Positions 12,611 through 22,165 of a stretch of 64,000 nucleotides of DNA are shown in pieces. The stretch spans positions 64,001 through 128,000 of the forward strand of contig CAJNDS010002776.1 in NCBI GenBank assembly GCA_905221605.1, given 5' to 3'. Every line of letters begins with the position of its first letter. Within the stretch, counting starts at the first letter, position 1. This DNA is from Symbiodinium natans (taxonomy: Eukaryota; Sar; Dinophyceae; Suessiales; Symbiodiniaceae). The notes below the pieces were generated by a model. That model was not told where the DNA came from. It saw nothing but the letters and a program-made list of their open reading frames with translations, and made no database searches. The position numbers were made by a program, and so were the translations under genes.

Positions 12611-14821
12611 ATGGAGCCAAATGAAGCGGCCAACCTTAACGAGCCCTGGTCGCCTGAAGCAGGCAAGAGTCGATCAGCCGCCCAGGTCTTCACGAAGCAC
12701 CTCGGCTGAATGTGGTAATGCTAAAGAAGAGTGGGATGGCCTGCCCTCACAAGATCTCGCAGACTGGCCAGTGGTCAAATTCGAGGGTGGCGACGAGTAC
12801 TCTATGGGCTGGAACGAACGGACCGATTGCAAAATCGAGGGCGGCGAAGAGAACTTCGAGGACGGAGAGGAGCCCGCTACGGGATGGAAAGACCACTTCT
12901 GGGACGAGGAGGAGTCTGCCATGAAGAATATGGAGACCGCCAGCGTCGCCAGCGTCCATAGCGCTCCAACAATGAACAAGACTAAGGAGGACCTGACGGC
13001 CGCAGACATCATCGCACGCGTCAAGTGTGGCCACTTCGAGACTCTAGCAGAGCACATGCAAAGCACGATGGGAATTACAGACGAGGTGTGGCAAAAGCTG
13101 GGTCCCAGGCCCGATGGGTCAAATTGTTGCCCTTTACGCGAATTATTGAAAATTTCAAAAAGGGGTTCAGGGAGGTCTGAGGGGGTTCCAGACCCAGGAG
13201 GGGCAGGGCACGAGCCAACCAAAAGGATCCGCCACCCCATGCTTTTTGGCTGTGGTCTGTGAGAGGGGCCCACAGCCTGGACACCCCGCGGCATCGGCTC
13301 CTCCAAGCGATTCAGGGGAAGGGTTGGGTTGGGTTGGGGGAAGGATACCAGATCCTCGTCTGCTTGTTCTAGATGCTTCTCGCAGGAAGCCGAAGCGAAC
13401 TATAGGTTGAAGGGAGCCTGGTTTGGCTGCAACCGGTAACGTGATCGCTGTTTTGCCCCGTTGCCGTAGCCCAAACCCAAAAGCCTGAAGCAGCCGACGC
13501 CCCCCGCATCCCCCCGCCCCCCCCTACAAACAAAAGCTTGGTGCCAGGGATGCCGTCAACAAGTTTCTTGAGCGTTACTGCAACTCCCAAGAACGCTTGC
13601 ACCACTTCGAGCACAGACGCGAGGGCCGTGGCTGGGTTGCCACTTTGGTCATGCCCGGATTTCATGGCCGCCGATTCGGTGGCTTCTCAGAAGGCGCCTC
13701 CTCTACCATCGCGAAGCGGTCTGCCGAGAAAGCAGCGTGCGCTGCCTTCAAAGCAGATGCTGAGGTGAACGAGGTAAGGGCAGGGCTCCTGCCCTCAATG
13801 GACCAAATTCGCAGGTTTTTCATGCTCACTACGGCCCAAAGGATGGAGCTGAGCAAACTCGGGTTTGATCCAGGAACTGTCCAAACGGACATAACGAAAT
13901 CGATTTACAACGGCTTCCGCAAGTTTGGTGGTCGCACATCCTTCTGGGATGGCAATCCTACCGAGCAAGATGAGCTGAGCCAAGTTACCACAAGAGAGGA
14001 GGCCTTGGACGACTTTTACCCCATCCAAGACACACGCTGTCTGTGTGTATGTGGCCAAGATTCCAAGGTGGATTTGCAAGACGAAGGCGCAGTTCAAGCG
14101 AAACATGAATTCCCACATGATGAGCAAGCGCACAATCCAGTCCTCGATGCGAAGTCAGATGCAGCACAAGAGCTTCGCAGAGGACTCCGGCATCTCACTG
14201 AGGAAGAGCAGCGCAAGCTGCTGAGAGAGCCAGCAGTGCTTCTGAAGGAAATTGGCATGAAAGCCTTCACGGCCTACGATCCGAAAATCTCTGACGCAAG
14301 GAAGATAGTTCACACATTTTTCTCGAGATATCGACAGACCGAAGCAGCTGACCATTATTTCGAGACCCATACAATCCGCGAGGGTAGAAGCTGGAGATTT
14401 ACATCAACGCTGGTAACACCTTCCTTCTACCCGAGCAGATTTTTGGGCAATCAAATGTCCTTGCGTCCCATGGCAGAAGACTCCGCATGCGAGACGTTCA
14501 TAAGAGATGCACGAGCTCGAGAGGTCGCTAGCAAGCTTCCACCGCCTACTAGGAACATCAAAAGATATGTTGCAAGCATGTTCAACAACGAATGGAAGCA
14601 AGACATGATCCGAAGGGGCGTCAACCCGAAACTCAGGCATACTTGTGATTTTTTTAAAATTTGTTGGTATTCTACTTCCCAAGAAACAGCCAAAATTATC
14701 ACTTTTGCTAGGGTTCCAAGTTCAGCATAGGAAGCTCGTTCAGCAAGAAGTTGTCCAAGAGCTCTCCGAGCGCTTCAAGTCTCAGGGTTGCAGGTTGGCG
14801 CTGTGGGATGGCAACGCCTGA
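12611..14821 (+). CDS. acidic protein with two dsRBD-like modules, multi-exon
   Basis: Proposed exons are 12611-12662, 12727-13108, 13548-14636 and 14731-14821. They join in frame to 537 residues, with stop TGA at 14819. The N-terminal ~150 residues are acidic and Trp-rich (FEGGDEYSMGW, GWKDHFWDEEES). Two copies of a module follow. In each, a FLERY or FFSRY helix precedes a strand pair (GWVATLVMPGF; SWRFTSTLVTPSF) and an AKRSAEKAACAAF or MAEDSACETF helix, the layout of a double-stranded-RNA-binding domain. A linker ending in WDGN (FWDGNP; LWDGNA) closes each copy. The match of the second linker across the last intron supports that exon join. All three introns read AG|GC...AG. If the first intron is wrong, the start would be ATG 12564 in a longer first exon. 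RNA binding is inferred from fold pattern only; basic RNA-contact residues are poorly kept in module 2. Confidence 0.65.
13109..13547 (+). other. GC-AG intron with direct-repeat ends
   Basis: The 439-bp sequence between the acidic exon and the first dsRBD-like module is not open in the linking frame. Its left edge lies within CAAAAGCTGGGTCCCAG|G (from 13092) and its right edge within CAAAAGCTTGGTGCCAG|G (from 13531). The two 18-nt boxes differ at two or three positions and sit in the same codon phase, so joining at either box restores one open frame. Splitting the Arg codon as AG|G gives a GC donor and an AG acceptor. The interior (13292-13381) resembles 15391-15514. This is the pattern expected when an intron arises by insertion of an element with target duplication. 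Confidence 0.6.
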
Positions 14822-17337
14822 GCATGAGCTCCCTTAGACCTTAAACCATCTTAACCCCTAACAACCCTTATTTACACCATCGAATGATTAGTTATTAGTT
14901 GGTGAACCCTAAACCCAAAGAAGTAGTTCTCAGAACTGTGCACTGCACCCCTGATGACCTAGTTGGCGGCCTCCAGAGGACGCGCTGCACCTATACTCCC
15001 AGCTTATTGAATCATGAGAGGCGAGTTGTCCCCAATCAAGTGAATTTGGCATCACCCACGACGTGCAGAAGGCACGCTGTGGTGTGAAAATTAATGCGAC
15101 GGCTGAGAGAGGGTAACAGTTTGACCACAGGAACCCCGAACCCCAAAAAACCTTAAAATTGCCAGAATGACATAGTGACTATTGAGACCTTGCCGTCGAA
15201 TTGTAAACGCTTGCCTGCACCGCCTCGGCAGCCGGGCCGGCCCACGGGCCAAGGCCCAGGACAGGAAGGCAGTCAAATAAAAGGGGGGGTCGCAGCGGTC
15301 CGACAAGCGGCCCCAAACAAAATTCCCAGGGGGGGGTCCCAAAGGGGGTCCCAAAAGGGTCCCAGTCCCAAGGGGTCCCAGAAAAAAAAAGCATCGGTTT
15401 GCAGCTCCTCCAAGCGATGGGGGGGTCGCACAGGGCGGGGGGGGGGGGGGGGGGGGGGTGCGTCACAAAATTCCGCATGGGGGATCCGGGTCTGCTTGTT
15501 CCAAACGCTTACAGTCTATAATGTTGGAATGTGCTTATCGCTTCGTCGTGTCCTTGTCGGCCTTGTGCAACTATTGTCGATGCTCCGGACGCCTCACCTT
15601 CGGCCCTCAAGTGGTTTAGGGACCCAGGAACCTTGTAGGATTCTAGGCACCTCATTCTCATGGAAGCGATCCGTTCTCAACTGTCAGGAAACTCTTGAAA
15701 CCTTATTGTGCCCCTTGGAACCCCTAATCTAAAGTCCCTCACAAAGGCTTCTTGAAAAGCGCTGCTGGTTTCACTGCATGCCGAAAGCCAAGGCCAGGCT
15801 AACCCGGGATCACAAGCAGCGGGCGGGCCTGCTCCTTATTCGGCAGCGTCCGCATGTGCATCTGTCATTACCCAGTTGCCCGCTTAACGGTTTGGTTTGG
15901 AAATCTGGCAAAACTTTAGGTCTGTACTGACTGAATCTCATAGCTACTGCTTCTCGAAACGGCAGCTATAGTAATAGCCTTGGGCTGCTTCGTTTCCCTG
16001 GACATGCCGTCCAAACAACAACTCCACAAAGCCCTAACCGACCCTAAACGCAAAGCTCTGCTTAAGAATTTGTTCCCGAAGTTCTTATATGTTCTTATCC
16101 TTAGCAGGCCCAAGCGTTTCATGCCGAATCTGAGTCCAGACCTTGTTGTTGAAGCCTAGCAGGTCTGCGAACCACTCCTGCATAAGAAACGCCAGAGGCA
16201 AATGCGACATCCCACCCTGCAGCAAGCTCTCAAGCTTGCCTCGGCATGAGGCAGCTGATTTTGGCTTTCCAGGCTTGATCCGGCTACTCTTGTCATGACG
16301 TCAGGGCTTCAAATGCGCAGGACCCAAACCTCAAAGGGGGTCTGAGGCGGCAATTTGCACGTTTGTGTTTCGTGGGACTTGCCAAGGCCTAGCCAGGCCC
16401 TGCAAAAAAAAGAAAAAAAACATTAAGCGGCGAGGGCTGCAGCCAATACCTCCTTGAACTCGCCGAGGCATTCTGGGACCCCACACAAGGACCCAGCATC
16501 CCCTTTTTCGGGTCGGGGGGGGTACAAATGTGAAGGCAGCGTCGGATCGGAGGGGGGTGCACAGGATGGCAGGGAGAAGGCAACGGTACCTTCTTGGGGT
16601 CCTTATTACGAGGGAATCGTAGTGTTTGGGAGTCTATATTCGGGGTCCCTTATTTTCGTAATCTACCATGTGACTCTATGGTGTTTGCAAGAATGTTTGT
16701 CCGCGCCACCATGTATCCTGAAGAGCGTTTTTGTGAAGTTGTCAAAGTTGCCAAGGTGATTCTGGCAGCTCACGGGATCTGGGGCCTCGACTCCTTGAGC
16801 CGCGCGTCCCTTGGAGTGTGCTAGGTCACACGCCAGCTCCTTCCTCAACCTCAGTCTTCAACTGCTGGGTGGGGGTGGCAGGACTAGAGGGCCGCTCCCT
16901 ATGTAGGCCGGTCACTTCTTTTTTGAAGGGCTGCAAAGGTATGACGTGCCTTTTTGTGCAGCGGCGATGCGAGTCGAAAAGCATGGAAGAGCTCCCCGTT
17001 TCAATTTCTGGGTGACATGTTTTGTTGGTTTGGGTTCTTGATGTGGTTACACCCATGGCTGATTTCGAAGACCTGATACTTGAAAAGTGAGCCCATTTCA
17101 AACTAGACGGTCCTGAGTCAAAGGATTTAATTCTCCGGTGTCGTGGATTTTTCTCAGCTTTCGTTTTGATTTTATGTTGCTTACGATCGTTCCAAGACTG
17201 AGCATCTGCCGGAGCGACGCATGATTTCTGCAGTCCTTGTACCGATAGTTGCAGTTGTCACGAAAGCTCCCCCTGGAGAGCTTTCGTTTAATACCCCGTC
17301 AGGGCTGGGGCGGAGCCATGGGGGGGTGTGGGGGGCG
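14822..17337. other. no recognisable gene; G-rich tracts and repeat fragment
   Basis: No supportable coding region. It contains a run of GGGTCCCA(A/G) words (15320-15385), a 22-nt poly-G tract (15437-15458), and a fragment related to the dsRBD-gene intron (15391-15514). The frame at 15175-15732 crosses these simple tracts and is unlikely to be a gene. 15520-17337 shows nothing recognisable. Confidence 0.5.
15391..15514 (+). repeat. dispersed repeat related to 13292-13381
   Basis: Shares GCATCGG, CTCCTCCAAGCGAT, then GATCC and GTCTGCTTGTT in the same order as 13292-13381 inside the large intron of the upstream gene. The copy here carries an extra poly-G tract between the blocks. It may be a remnant of the same mobile intron-like element. 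Confidence 0.55.
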
Positions 17338-17406
17338 CCACTTCCAAGGTGCACGCGCGCGCGCTTCCAAGGTGCACGCGCCGTCTGTGTCCAAGGTGCA
17401 CGCGCA
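17338..17406. repeat. minisatellite left of telomeric array
   Basis: Three irregular copies of a CACTTCCAAGGTGCACGCG-type unit: CTTCCAAGGTGCACGCGCG, CTTCCAAGGTGCACGCG, and GTCCAAGGTGCACGCG. The same unit, with CAAGCTGCACG, recurs to the right of the telomeric array at 18350-18424, so the array sits between two stretches of one minisatellite family. Confidence 0.8.
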
Positions 17407-17450
17407 ACGTCGGGGACCTGCGCAGGGCCGAGTGTTCTTGTACCCTGAAG

Positions 17451-18278
17451 CCTCAAAACCCTAAGCCCTAAAACCCCCCAAACCTAAAACCCTAAACCCT
17501 AAAACCCCCTAAACCCTAAACCTTAAAACCCCCTAAACCCTAAACCCTAAACCCTAAAAAACCCTAAGCCCTAAACCCTGAACCCTAAACCCTAAACCCT
17601 AAACCCTAAACCCTGAACCCTGAACCCTGAACCCTAAACCCTAAACCCTAAACCCTAAACCCTAAACCCTAAACCCTAAACCCTAAACCCTAAACCCTAA
17701 ACCCTAAACCCTAACCCCTAAAATAAACCCTAAACCCTAAACCCCCCCAAACCTAAAACCCCCTAACCCCCCTAACCCTAAACCCTAAACCCCCTAAACC
17801 CAAACCTAAAACCCCCTAAACCCTAAATCCTAAAACCCCTAAACCCTAACCCTAAACCCTAAACCCTAAACCCTAAAACCCTAAACCTAAAACCCTAAAC
17901 CCTAAACCCTAAACCCTAAACCCTAAACCCTAACCCTGAACCCTAAACCTAACCCTGAACCCTAAACCCTAAAACCCCCAAACCCTAAACCCTAAACCCT
18001 AAAACCTCCTAAACCCTAAACCCTAAAACCCCCTAAACCCTAAATCCTAAACCCTAAAACCCCCTAAACCATAAACCCCTAAACCCTAAAACCCCCTAAA
18101 CCCTAAACCCTAAACCCTAAAACCCCCTAAACCCTAAACCGCAAACCCTAAACCCTAAACCCCTAAACCCTGAACCTAAACCCTAAACCCTAACACCCCC
18201 TAAACCCCAAACCCCAAACCCCAAACCCTAAACCCTAAACCCCTAAACCCTAAACCCTAAGCCCTAAGCCCTAAACCC
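17451..18278. repeat. interstitial telomeric-type (CCCTAAA)n array
   Basis: About 830 bp of CCCTAAA repeats with common variants CCCCTAAA, CCCCCTAAA, CCTAAAA, CCCTGAA and CCCCAAA. The C-rich strand is on +, the orientation expected at the left end of a chromosome, yet 17.4 kb of sequence lies further left. It is therefore interstitial, or marks a join or misassembly. TTTAGGG is the repeat type of dinoflagellates and most plants. Variant density is higher than in a terminal, telomerase-maintained tract, which suggests an old internal array. Confidence 0.95.
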
Positions 18279-18284
18279 GACTCG

Positions 18285-18321
18285 TGGCACCCAAACGAGC
18301 GTGGGGCTCGTTTGGGTGCCA
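18285..18321. repeat. perfect 16-bp hairpin at array edge
   Basis: TGGCACCCAAACGAGC (18285-18300), a 5-nt loop (GTGGG), then its exact reverse complement (18306-18321). It begins seven bases after the last CCCTAAA unit. It could be a foldback left by repair at the array boundary; no known terminator or element is implied. Confidence 0.9.
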
Positions 18322-18349
18322 AGATCCTTGAAATTAACCCTAAACCCAG

Positions 18350-18595
18350 CCACTTCCAAGCTGCACGTGGCACTTCCCGGCACTTCCAAGCTGCACGCGG
18401 CACTTCCAAGCTGCACGCGCTCTGAAAGCCCTGGGCAGCCACCCATTTCGAAGTTTCCGGAATCCGAAAGCTTCAAATTATGTGGTAAAAACCAATGAAA
18501 ACAAGACGTGTGTGCGGCCTGGACGCGGGAAAGACCGTGATTTGCTGTGTGCGCCTTGGACGCGGACATGCGTGCGGCTTGAACGGTGCGGCCGG
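18350..18595. repeat. minisatellite right of telomeric array, with inverted copies
   Basis: 18350-18424 holds three copies of CACTTCCAAGCTGCACGYG, partly spaced by GGCACTTCCC. At 18543-18590 related words appear in the opposite orientation (GCGCCTTGGACGCGGAC, GCGTGCGGCTTGAACGGTGCG). A poly-G tract follows at 18599-18618. The family relationship with 17338-17406 is clear by eye; the inverted copies are weaker. Confidence 0.7.
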
Positions 18596-18618
18596 TGTGG
18601 GGGGGGGGGGGGGGGGGG

Positions 18619-19500
18619 CTGGTCAAAAAATCCTGACATTTTCGGAAACGGTTTTTTGGAGCATTTTTTCGGGTCCTCGGCGTGGACTCGTTTTTATGCC
18701 TCTCCGAGGAGAAGCGGGACCGGGCTGATGCTGCTGATGCTCGCGGGGCGGCGTGCTTTGGCGGGTCGCTGCAGGCCTAAATCTGCTCGTCCTAGACGCC
18801 CCGCGGAGTCTTGGCAATGACCCCTCCCGAACCTCCCCTCCACGGAGCCCTCCCCAACCTCTCAGCATCTGCACGGGAATCCGCTGTTTATTCCTGTGGA
18901 TGTATGGCAGCTGTTTTTGTGAGAAGTTTGGAGGCGACGCACAGCACATGCTTTTTGGGGAAGTTGGGGTCCCCACCCTCATAGCTACAATCTGACACAC
19001 CGCTTTCAACACCCGTGTGTGTCGTCGGTCTGACCTCCGAGCTTTTGGCCGTGTCTGTCTATACACGGTAGGTACACTTGTGTAACTTCCTGTAACTTTG
19101 TGTTATTACTTTTGTGCATGGTGGCTCACTTGAAGCACCGCTTCGCTTTAACCTTTGACTTTGCCACATGAATTGGGTCGGCGCTTTGATCTCTCGGCGC
19201 CTGTCTCTTCCTGCTACTGTAGCTCCGTGTCCCCAGTCCTGGACCTACTAGAGCTTTCGTCCCAGCCCGTGGCTCTCAAGTCTTCTTTCACATGTATCCC
19301 TTGGCATCAGCGCTTACCAGAGACTGCAGACACAGGCGCCTGTTCGAAACATGCTCACGAGCCATGGCATATCACACCTTATCACACGCAATCACGCGCG
19401 AGAGCCATGCGTAGTGTTTGGACTTCGTGTTCCGATGAGTCGTCCCTGGCATGAAATGGCTATCCTGCAGCAGCCATTTCTGCTACCCTGCAGCCTGTCG
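18619..19500. other. no recognisable gene
   Basis: Short overlapping open frames only. The stretch from 19351 is open into the zinc-finger remnant that follows, but its translation before 19501 has no recognised feature. Confidence 0.5.
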
Positions 19501-19736
19501 CCGAAAAGCTCTCGTTCCCTTCGCCGCAACCGCCTCGCCAGCACGACAAAGGCCGAGCGGAAGAAATCCATGCAGTTCACTCGCATGTGCAAGCTCTGCC
19601 GGGCGAACCGGTGCAAGAGGGGGCAGACTGCACGTTTGCCCATGACAGTTCGGAGTTGCGGCCAGCACCAAGTTCCAAAGCTCTTTCGATCGGGTCTTTG
19701 AATTATTCACGGCTGCGGGAAGAGTGCCGCGAATGA
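19501..19736 (+). pseudogene. CCCH zinc-finger protein remnant, frameshifted
   Basis: From 19501 one frame reads a basic segment, then KAERKKSMQFTRMCKLCRAN and RCKRG. The frame that opens at 19623 continues ADCTFAHDSSELRPAPSS and runs to a TGA at 19734. Together the halves show the spacing C-x7-C-x5-C-x3-H of a CCCH zinc finger, followed by the S-x-x-E-L-R tail common after such fingers. The break lies in a run of five G at 19619-19623, one short of what continuity needs. It is either a decayed gene or a base-calling error in a homopolymer. CCCH fingers usually bind RNA; here function is doubtful. No start codon or upstream exon is identified. Confidence 0.6.
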
Positions 19737-20267
19737 TGATCCTGTCGACTGCTTGGTCTAAACGTCACGCTGGACCCAATCTCGTGTCTCCTTTCTTAAA
19801 ACCTATTGCATCTCCTACGTGGTACCACACGGGTACCACGGCAGTATAAAGGACGGATTTTGTACCCGAACTGATCTCCCAAAAATGAAGCCTCCTAAGG
19901 TGCTGTATATTGCCAGCGCCAGGGTTCCGAGGTAAAAGGTGCCAAGAAATTGGGCTGAAGTTCATGTACTGCTGAATGCAGGGGACAACATGACACCTAG
20001 ATCGCCACGACAGATCCCCCCTCCAGAACCAAATTGACCATTTTCAGCACAATTGGCCCAAGAACAGCGAACTAAAATTTCCAGCTAATCTGCGCAAAAA
20101 AGCCTACACCTGGGGGAGTTCTGTGGCAGTTAGGACGCCAGGTTCCTTGCCAATGGCATAGTAAGCGGCTGCAACTCACATGCTGCCGATCACGCCGGAT
20201 CCCAAAGTCCAAACCCTTAACGCTCGGCCCACACATCTGACAAGACACTTTTTATCTGCAACTGCTG

Positions 20268-20288
20268 TCGCAGACTCTTTGCCTAGAG
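20268..20288 (+). other. spliced-leader-like relic, copy 1
   Basis: TCGCAGACTCTTTGCCTAGAG lies 42 nt before the ATG of the cold-shock pseudogene. Its partner at 21571-21592 lies at exactly the same distance before the intact gene. The pair resembles a degenerate dinoflagellate spliced leader, although this copy has GCCT where the leader has GGCT. The rest of the two leaders has diverged. Confidence 0.4.
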
Positions 20289-20330
20289 CCCAGTGCCTGT
20301 TTGCTGGAAAGACAGCGCCGCGTCCCAGCA

Positions 20331-20786
20331 ATGGCCTAGACAGGAACCTTGAAGAAAGTCGTGGGTGACAAGGGCTACGGCTTCATAGAGAAGTCCAATG
20401 GTTCTGGTGATATCTTCGTGCACTTCTCTCAGTTGACCAGCGGCGGCGCTCATAGCTTGGTTGTCGGGACGGAGATGACCTTCGACATCGTGGAAGACCC
20501 GCGAACTGGCAAGCCCAGGGTTGAAGGACCTTGTTGTGCCCAGCAAAGGCATACGTGGGAATCTGGAAGAAAGTCATGCGAGGCACGGAACACGGCGTCA
20601 TCCAGAACTCTGATGTTTCAGGTGAGGTTTTCCTGGACATCACACAGCCGACCAACAGCGACGCTGATGATTTGATTGTCGGGGATGACCGTCGATATCG
20701 CAGATGATCCGCAAACTGGCAAGCCCAGAGCCAGCAACGCGAGGCTGCACTCAGGCACAGGAAACAGAATCTGTGGAGTGTCATGA
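20331..20786 (+). pseudogene. cold-shock-domain gene copy, with second decayed CSD
   Basis: ATG at 20331 aligns with the start of the intact gene at 21635, but the third codon is TAG. After that the frame is a good cold-shock domain: GTLKKVVGDKGYGFIEKSNG, then GDIFVHFSQLTSGG and GTEMTFDIVEDPRTGKPR, with RNP1-like KGYGFIE and RNP2-like DIFVHFS. From 20558 a second, diverged copy follows in another frame (GIWKKVMRGTEHGVIQNSDV, GEVFLDITQPTNSD). It has lost the aromatic RNP residues and carries a 5-nt deletion near 20681-20685. The frame then returns as MTVDIADDPQTGKPRASNA and ends at TGA 20784. I read it as a pseudogene; initiation downstream of the TAG at a non-ATG codon cannot be excluded. Confidence 0.7.
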
Positions 20787-21570
20787 CTCGCTACACTCGA
20801 GGCTCCTTTTGGACACTGATTGGGCTTGAGTGTTGAGTGGGTTTAGGGTTGACGTCTTCGGCTTTAGGGTTTTTGGGGGGACGTCTGCGAAGTGGGAGCT
20901 GGTACCAAACTCGTGGTTCAGCAGGGCCCCGAGGTGTAACTTCGTAGTTCGGATTTTTCACTCTGAAACTTGCCAAAGTACGACTGTATCCACAAACTGC
21001 AAACCACGCGAGTCACTCTTGTCTGCTGCACAAGGCGAGGTACGAGGCAGACGTCAAGTTGTGCCATCGCATGGAGTGAATAAGAGCGCATCGTTCGCGC
21101 GCGTATGACGCTGGCACAGCTGCAGAACATTGTAACCGCTAGTAGCGGTTCAGGACCCCGGGGAGGGTGGGTGGGCCATGGTGGGCCAAAGCGAGGATTC
21201 GAACCGACGCAAAGCCGCAGTGTAGCGTTCGCATGCAGAAAGGATCGGACAGGTTTTGGGTCGAATCTTGGCGCTGAGGCGCTGAGGGGCCTAGGTGGTT
21301 TTGGGAGGTTGAGGGATGTTTAGAGATGTGCAGAGATGGTGGACTTCGGGCCTGTTTGGAAAGGCGTTGCGCGCCAGGGAAGATCGAAGGGGTAACCCTT
21401 AACACTCCAAGCCCCCTGGCCAGCAGAACGCCCCAGCCAGGTCATTCTCCTTATCTTGTAAGAATAAACGCACGGTTGCTCATAATGACGATAAGATAAG
21501 ACTTATATTTTTATGAGAATACTTGCATGAATAGATATTGGGTCATATAACCTTGATAAGCTATGCAACG

Positions 21571-21592
21571 GTCGCAGACTCTTTGGCTTTCA
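21571..21592 (+). other. spliced-leader-like relic, copy 2
   Basis: TCGCAGACTCTTTGGC followed by TTTCAG ends 42 nt before the ATG of the intact cold-shock gene. Aligned with the conserved dinoflagellate spliced leader, about 15 of 21 positions agree, including TTTGGCT and the terminal AG. Genomic relics of the leader in 5' UTRs are known from mRNA recycling in dinoflagellates. The match is degenerate, so the assignment is tentative. Confidence 0.4.
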
Positions 21593-21634
21593 GGCCCGAC
21601 TGCAAGAGCATCCTGGCTCTAACCCCCGAAAGCC

Positions 21635-21901
21635 ATGGTGTGCACGGGAACGCTGAAAAGGATCGTCCCGGGCAAGAACTACGGGTTCATCAGGATGGCC
21701 AATGGCTCGGGGGACGTGTTCCTCCACATGTCCCGCCTGACCAACGCCAGCTGCAAGGACATGACTGTTGGCGCCGAGCTGACCTTCGACATCGAGAAAG
21801 ATGTGCGAAGTGGCAAGACAATGGCAGTCAATGTGCGCCTCTTTGACCGGCCGGGGCCTCGAAGCGAGCTGCGAAAAATTGCTGAACAAATTGTTGTATA
21901 A
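21635..21901 (+). CDS. cold-shock-domain protein, intact
   Basis: A complete intron-free gene of 88 codons plus TAA. One cold-shock domain fills residues ~4-70: TGTLKRIVPGKNYGFIRMAN, GSGDVFLHMSRLTNASCKDM, then GAELTFDIEKDVRSGKTMAV. The RNP1-like (K-N-Y-G-F-I) and RNP2-like (D-V-F-L-H) motifs carry the aromatic residues that stack on single-stranded nucleic acid. A short basic tail follows (RPGPRSELRKIAEQIVV). Length suits the small single-CSD proteins abundant in dinoflagellates, which are thought to act as nucleic-acid binding or RNA chaperone proteins. ATG 21635 is chosen because it aligns with the ATG of the neighbouring copy and stands 42 nt after a shared leader motif. The start context is GCCATGG. 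The neighbouring pseudogene, 1.3 kb upstream, shows tandem duplication. Confidence 0.85.
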   Translation: MVCTGTLKRIVPGKNYGFIRMANGSGDVFLHMSRLTNASCKDMTVGAELTFDIEKDVRSGKTMAVNVRLFDRPGPRSELRKIAEQIVV

Positions 21902-21916
21902 ACGGTCCCATCGGGA

Positions 21917-22165
21917 TGGTCCGCGTAGGTTTTTTTCCTTGACCGCGTAGGTTTGCCAAAGCTCTGCGTGGGTTTTTCCTCGGTAGGTTTGCGCAGGTTT
22001 GCTTTTGCACATGATGGTTTTTTGAAAGGCCTTTGGCTATGCAAGTGCCGCAGGAACGTTCGCATAGGTTAGCGTACGTGCTGTTGGTGGAATGCGCTGC
22101 GTGCAAGCTAAAGCCCTGCGTGCAAAGATGCGCATAGGTTTTCGTAAGTTTGTGCGTAGGAGAGT
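21917..22165. repeat. degenerate GCGTAGGTTT repeats after the CSD gene
   Basis: Beginning 16 nt after the stop codon, the word (G)CGTAGGTTT or close variants (GCGTGGGTTT, CGGTAGGTTT, GCGCAGGTTT, CGCATAGGTT) recurs about nine times in 250 bp at irregular spacing. On the minus strand this reads AAACCTACGC. It occupies the 3' UTR/terminator region of the gene; any role is unknown. Confidence 0.7.

Noticed and set aside
13755-13790. GTAAGG donor-like site after the first dsRBD-like helix
   Set aside because: The module alignment with the second copy continues through it in frame, so it is most likely exonic.
15175-15732. 185-codon open frame
   Set aside because: It crosses GGGTCCCA repeats and a poly-G run, and the reading has no domain.
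16245-16275. ATTTTGGCTTTCCAG, similar to the 3' end of the spliced leader
   Set aside because: A nine-base core match is expected about once by chance in a window of this size, and no gene follows.
21195-21225. tRNA B-box-like GGTTCGAATCC on the minus strand
   Set aside because: The T-stem does not pair and no D-arm, anticodon arm or acceptor stem can be folded around it.
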